From NCBI GenBank assembly GCA_004293265.1, contig RDXZ01000021.1:1-45084 (forward strand): a stretch of 45,084 nucleotides of DNA, given 5' to 3'. Shown here one piece after another: positions 41,984 through 45,084 of the stretch (position 1 is its first letter; the number at the start of each line of letters is the position of its first letter). The DNA is from Bacteroidota bacterium. Lineage in GTDB: Bacteria > Bacteroidota > Bacteroidia > Cytophagales > Microscillaceae. The position numbers were made by a program, and so were the translations under genes. The notes under the pieces are model-generated. The model ran no database searches. It was given only the letters and a program-made list of their open reading frames with translations, and was not told where the DNA came from.

Positions 41984-42490
41984 TTATTGAATATATTTTA
42001 AAATTGCTTGTATTTTAGTTTCACCTTGATAAGATTTAATGAGTTCTTTTTTGGCATTATAAATAAAAATATGAGGTATGCTTAATCTTCCAAAATATTT
42101 TTGGAGTGTATCTGCATTGCTTTTCCAAATTTGTAGGCTTGGTATTTTATGAAGATGATAGGTTTTAGAAAATGCTTTAAGCATAGGCAGTGTTTCGGAA
42201 GAAACTAAAATTATATTTGCTTTTTGAAGTTTTACTTTGTTTTTTAATAATTCTTGTGCTTCATATTGGCAATGGTCGCAAGTACTATTAAAATGTATCA
42301 AAACACTTGAAAAATTAGTATTTAATTCTTTGGGACTAACGGCTACACTATCCAACGAAAAAGAAGGAAAAATAGGCATAGTAGTAGTTTTATTGTTTTT
42401 TTCAAAGTTTTTTTGAGTAGTATTATAATATGCAAATGCTATCAAAATACCTATCAAAAGTATAAATATAGAGAGAAAACGAAAGTTCAT
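41984..42490 (-). CDS. Membrane-anchored thioredoxin-like protein
   Basis: A 168-residue protein with an N-terminal membrane anchor (FLSIFILLIGILIAFAYYNT) and a periplasmic thioredoxin-fold domain. The redox motif is CDHC in HFNSTCDHCQYEAQELLKNK near 75, and the cis-Pro region is KTYHLHKIPSLQIW near 120 followed by a second FGRLSIPHIFIYN. It resembles TlpA/ResA-type proteins. In the exporter operon it probably forms or reduces cysteines of the exported peptide; the decayed core peptide upstream has two Cys. Confidence 0.78.
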   Translation of the reverse strand: MNFRFLSIFILLIGILIAFAYYNTTQKNFEKNNKTTTMPIFPSFSLDSVAVSPKELNTNFSSVLIHFNSTCDHCQYEAQELLKNKVKLQKANIILVSSETLPMLKAFSKTYHLHKIPSLQIWKSNADTLQKYFGRLSIPHIFIYNAKKELIKSYQGETKIQAILKYIQ

Positions 42491-42509
42491 TTTTTTTAGT
42501 TTTTTTACG

Positions 42510-43268
42510 TTATTTTAACCAGTCTAATTCATTTGTTGAGTTTTCTACTTGCAAAATACTTTCTAAAAAAGTTTTTACATTTTCAAAATTTTGTGCTTTT
42601 GCATCTTGTTCTAATTCGAGCATAGTTTTATTAAATTTTATTTGCCCTTCTTTCAATAAAGCAAACGTATCACAAACATCTGCAATAATATCATATTGAT
42701 GTGAAGTGATAAAAATAGTGGTATTATTTTTTGCCATATTTTTCAAAAGCGTTGAAATTTTTTGCACTGAAAGAAAATCTAAACCATCAAAAGGCTCATC
42801 TAATATCAAATATTCAGGTTTGTGAATGAGTGCAGAAGCCAAAGAAACTTTACTTTTCATACCTTTTGAATATTGTTCTATCATTTTTTTATTATCTTTT
42901 GGCAATTCAAAAAAATCTAATAAATCTGAAATACGTTGTTTTATATCTATTTTAGGAATTTTGTGCATATTTGCTACAAAATAGAAAAATTCTTGAGCAG
43001 ATAGTTTTTCTATATAGATTGGTTTTTCAAAAACATATCCAATTTTAGCCCTAAAATCATATTTTTCAAGGTTAATTTCTTCGTCATCTACATATATTTT
43101 TCCTGAATCACAAGGCATCAAACACGAAATAATATTAATAAGAGTTGATTTACCCGCCCCATTTGCCCCTAAAAGTGCTTGAATTGTACCTTTGGGAATA
43201 TCCAAATTGACATCAGATAATACTTTTTGAGTTTTGTAGGATTTTGAAATGTGTTGTAATAATATCAT
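42510..43268 (-). CDS. ABC transporter ATP-binding protein
   Basis: A 252-residue ATPase with Walker A LLGANGAGKSTLINIISCLM near 32, a variant signature EQYSKGMKSKVSLASALIHK (KG in place of GG) and Walker B YLILDEPFDGLDFL. The H-loop is FITSHQYDIIADVC. It belongs to the CcmA/NatA type that works with separate membrane subunits, as in LanF of bacteriocin immunity. It lies 5 nt from the membrane protein gene 43274-43873. Confidence 0.9.
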   Translation of the reverse strand: MILLQHISKSYKTQKVLSDVNLDIPKGTIQALLGANGAGKSTLINIISCLMPCDSGKIYVDDEEINLEKYDFRAKIGYVFEKPIYIEKLSAQEFFYFVANMHKIPKIDIKQRISDLLDFFELPKDNKKMIEQYSKGMKSKVSLASALIHKPEYLILDEPFDGLDFLSVQKISTLLKNMAKNNTTIFITSHQYDIIADVCDTFALLKEGQIKFNKTMLELEQDAKAQNFENVKTFLESILQVENSTNELDWLK

Positions 43269-43273
43269 TTTAA

Positions 43274-43873
43274 TTAAATAAGGTGTTTGAAATAATCAAT
43301 TTTTTTGTGTACCAATATTTGTATTATCCAAATAAAGATACAAGCAAAAAATGAAATGAAAGTATAAAATATATTAAATTGTGATAATGAAAGTATAAAA
43401 AATAAAATAAGTGCAAAAATTTGAAATAAAATTTTATATAAAATACTTACTAAAAAACTTTGTTTTAAAGTAAAAATATCTGAATGTCTAAGAAAATTGC
43501 CAATAGAAATAAATCCTAATAATGTAGAATTATAAAATAAAATATCACTCAAAATATTCATATTTTCATATTTAAAAGGTAAGAAAATAAAAATAAGGTT
43601 TGTAATAATAAAACTAATATTAAAAGAAAATAGCAAAACAAGATTATTAAAAAAATAATATTTGCTCAAATTTGTTTTGTGAATTTTATAAAAAATTATT
43701 TTTTTTGAGTTATCTAATAACTGAAATATAAACATATTTTGTAAAAAGCTAATCGCAATCACCCAGAAATATTTACCCATAAATGCGTAAAAAGGTGCAA
43801 ATATGAGAAAAAATATGAAAGGTAACCAAAAATTTCCTGTTCTCAGGCTTAGTTTTAAGAAAATTAAAAACAT
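43274..43873 (-). CDS. Six-helix membrane protein, likely ABC permease subunit
   Basis: A 199-residue, extremely hydrophobic protein with about six membrane helices (LPFIFFLIFAPFYAFMGKYF, NISFIITNLIFIFLPF, LVSILYKILFQIFALILFFI among them). No conserved family motif is recognised. Its position between a second membrane protein and an ABC ATPase gene, with 5- and 9-nt spacers, suggests a permease subunit comparable to LanE/LanG of immunity transporters. Confidence 0.65.
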   Translation of the reverse strand: MFLIFLKLSLRTGNFWLPFIFFLIFAPFYAFMGKYFWVIAISFLQNMFIFQLLDNSKKIIFYKIHKTNLSKYYFFNNLVLLFSFNISFIITNLIFIFLPFKYENMNILSDILFYNSTLLGFISIGNFLRHSDIFTLKQSFLVSILYKILFQIFALILFFILSLSQFNIFYTFISFFACIFIWIIQILVHKKIDYFKHLI

Positions 43874-43882
43874 ATTTTTTAT

Positions 43883-44596
43883 TTATTCTTTTGAAAAATA
43901 CTTTTCCCAACTTCCTCCCCCTTCTTTTACAATATTTATATCAAAAAAAGGCGTTTTTTGTATTACTTTTTTTGTTTGAAAATAACACCAAAAAGGTAAT
44001 AATGAAAGTAAAATCAAAAATAAAATTTTGAGATAAATATTTATATTGATAAAAAAAGTATTTATATTTTCATGTAAGACATAATGCCATTTATCTGGTT
44101 GTAATGCATATGCCATATCAAACAATCCACAAAAAAACATCAATAAAAAATATGAGGTAGTCACAATTTCAGGAATTACCCTTATACCATATTTACTTCT
44201 TCGTCCAAAAGTAGAAAGTAATACAGAAAAAAAATTAAAAATTATGTAAAAATAGAGTAAAAAAAGTATATCAAATATATTAAACCTTCCAAATAAAATT
44301 CCAAAAAATATCAAAAAGATACAACTAATTATTTTTGGACTAAAAAAGTGTTCCCAATATATTTTTATATACTTTTCCTTGTAAGATAAAGAAAATACTG
44401 CCAAATGTGTAAAATCTTTGAATATTGTGTGTTTTATAAGAAGATTTTCATTTACTAAAACGACAGCCAAAAATATAGCAATATGCACAATAAAAAAAGG
44501 CGATAGATAAGTAAATATAGAACTTACTGCCAAAAAAAACATTGCTTGTGCAATTAATATATATTTGAGATTATATTTAAAAATAAGTTTGTACAT
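43883..44596 (-). CDS. Multi-pass membrane protein, likely ABC permease subunit
   Basis: A 237-residue protein with about six membrane helices, among them AQAMFFLAVSSIFTYLSPFF, IISCIFLIFFGILFGRF and ILFLLYFYIIFNFFSVLL. It ends in a charged tail EGGGSWEKYFSKE. It is the first gene of the five-gene exporter operon and probably pairs with the next membrane protein and the ATPase. Sequence family not recognised; weak similarity in layout to ABC-2 permeases. Confidence 0.62.
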   Translation of the reverse strand: MYKLIFKYNLKYILIAQAMFFLAVSSIFTYLSPFFIVHIAIFLAVVLVNENLLIKHTIFKDFTHLAVFSLSYKEKYIKIYWEHFFSPKIISCIFLIFFGILFGRFNIFDILFLLYFYIIFNFFSVLLSTFGRRSKYGIRVIPEIVTTSYFLLMFFCGLFDMAYALQPDKWHYVLHENINTFFININIYLKILFLILLSLLPFWCYFQTKKVIQKTPFFDINIVKEGGGSWEKYFSKE

Positions 44597-44624
44597 AAAA
44601 TTCTTTTATAAGATAAAAACAATT

Positions 44625-44820
44625 AAAAGTTTATGAACATTAAGTATCTGTTCATATTTAGTTTATATTATTTTGTCCTTTTGAGATATGAGCGAAGCGA
44701 AAAATACTGCCTCTGGCTTACAACTTGTTGATTGACAAGCAGTTGCTTCACTTCGTTCAGCAGGACAAAAATAGTACAAACTATTTTAAAGCAGGTACTT
44801 ATAAATGTTCATAAACTTTT
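44625..44820. repeat. 196-bp inverted-repeat element (MITE-like)
   Basis: Perfect 17-bp terminal inverted repeats, AAAAGTTTATGAACATT and its complement, extend imperfectly inward (AAGTATCTG against CAGGTACTT). A nested pair TTTTGTCCT / AGGACAAAA and a further pair around GAGCGAAG make the whole element foldable. No ORF inside. It lies between the exporter operon and the decayed core peptide. Confidence 0.75.
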
Positions 44821-44834
44821 GAAACACTAAGTTA

Positions 44835-44993
44835 TTCTGTACAACCTATTCCAACTCCAAGAGCAGCAACACCCACACTTGTACCATAAAGAACGTAAAG
44901 ACCCACAGCGGCACCAGGTCCTAAACCTATTCCTCCGGCAATAGTAAGCCCGTAACCCAAAATACCAAGAGCACAGCCCCAACCCCAGACTTG
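44835..44993 (-). pseudogene. Leaderless remnant of a Gly-rich bacteriocin precursor
   Basis: The open frame reads QVWGWGCALGILGYGLTIAG and continues GIGLGPGAAVGLYVLYGTSV then GVAALGVGIGCTE before TAA at 44835. It is rich in Gly and Ala, with many GxxxG spacings and one Cys near each end, like a class II (two-peptide type) bacteriocin core. A stop codon (44994-44996) lies directly upstream and no ATG occurs on this strand to the window edge, so the leader and start are missing. It probably was the precursor for the adjacent exporter operon. Confidence 0.65.
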
Positions 44994-45021
44994 TTAAATT
45001 CTAAAAAAATGTTTACTTTTG
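44991..45021 (+). promoter_or_regulatory. Promoter of the gene at the right edge
   Basis: TTG (44991-44993), 20 nt, then TACTTTTG (45014-45021): close to the ideal Bacteroidota pattern. It fires rightward into the ORF starting at 45052. Its -33 element abuts the broken 5' end of the bacteriocin remnant. Confidence 0.6.
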
Positions 45022-45051
45022 CAGTTTAGTATCCAAATAATATTTTGTTTT

Positions 45052-45084
45052 ATGGAATTTTCACAATTTATATCAAGTGTGTCT
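45052..45084 (+). CDS. Start of a gene cut by the window edge
   Basis: ATG at 45052 opens the frame MEFSQFISSVS, running to the window end without a stop. Its support is the well-formed promoter 31 nt upstream. Only eleven codons are visible, so no function can be given. Confidence 0.45.
   Translation, partial: MEFSQFISSVS

Overview
The window is a very AT-rich chromosomal segment of a Bacteroidota bacterium, most likely a member of the Cytophagales. The evidence is the many TAnnTTTG-type -7 promoter boxes (some with a TTG about 20 nt upstream), mostly weak Shine-Dalgarno sequences, a fused SecDF, the bacillithiol enzyme BshC, and the mix of gene families. No rRNA, tRNA or CRISPR array was seen. 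No genus can be named from the sequence alone.

Layout. 1-6000: a SulP-type anion transporter with an unusual C-terminal extension, adenylate kinase, a 26-residue membrane micropeptide with its own promoter and terminator, and a TPR-containing sensor histidine kinase. 6061-10206: bshC, a DUF1016/YhcG-type nuclease gene, a Bro-N/ORF6C antirepressor-like gene with operator-like repeats in its promoter, and a small membrane protein. 10229-14294: a compact three-gene cassette (SMC/OLD-like AAA ATPase, TOPRIM-like protein, DUF262 protein) bounded by a perfect 48-bp direct repeat. One copy of that repeat is the last 41 nt of metH plus 7 nt beyond it, so the cassette looks like a small integrated element using the metH 3' end as attachment site.

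14254-27681: mostly housekeeping genes on the minus strand (metH, a PqiA-like membrane protein, two paralogous PD-(D/E)XK-like proteins, a metallophosphatase, trpE, secDF). The sequences around trpE are scarred by short dispersed repeats, palindromes and two gene remnants. 27752-28183: an inverted-repeat element and a 49-residue Cys/Ser/Thr-rich small peptide.

28304-37315: a type III-B (Cmr) interference locus on the plus strand: cas6, cmr1, cmr2/cas10, cmr3, a CARF effector, a truncated DUF1016 gene, cmr4, cmr5, cmr6. Cas10 has an intact GGDD palm but no N-terminal HD domain. A CARF protein sits inside the operon, so cyclic-oligoadenylate signalling is probably the main output of the complex. 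There are no cas1/cas2 genes and no array here, so crRNAs must come from elsewhere.

37395-39551: a FadJ-type beta-oxidation enzyme. 39847-44596: a five-gene minus-strand operon (C39-peptidase ABC exporter, membrane-anchored thioredoxin-like protein, ABC ATPase, two small membrane proteins) that looks like bacteriocin processing, export and immunity. Upstream of it lie a 196-bp inverted-repeat element and a Gly-rich bacteriocin core sequence that has lost its start and leader. The window ends inside a new plus-strand gene.

The most unusual observations are the metH-anchored cassette, and perfect palindromes of different sequence centred on exactly the same codon position in the two DUF1016 genes.
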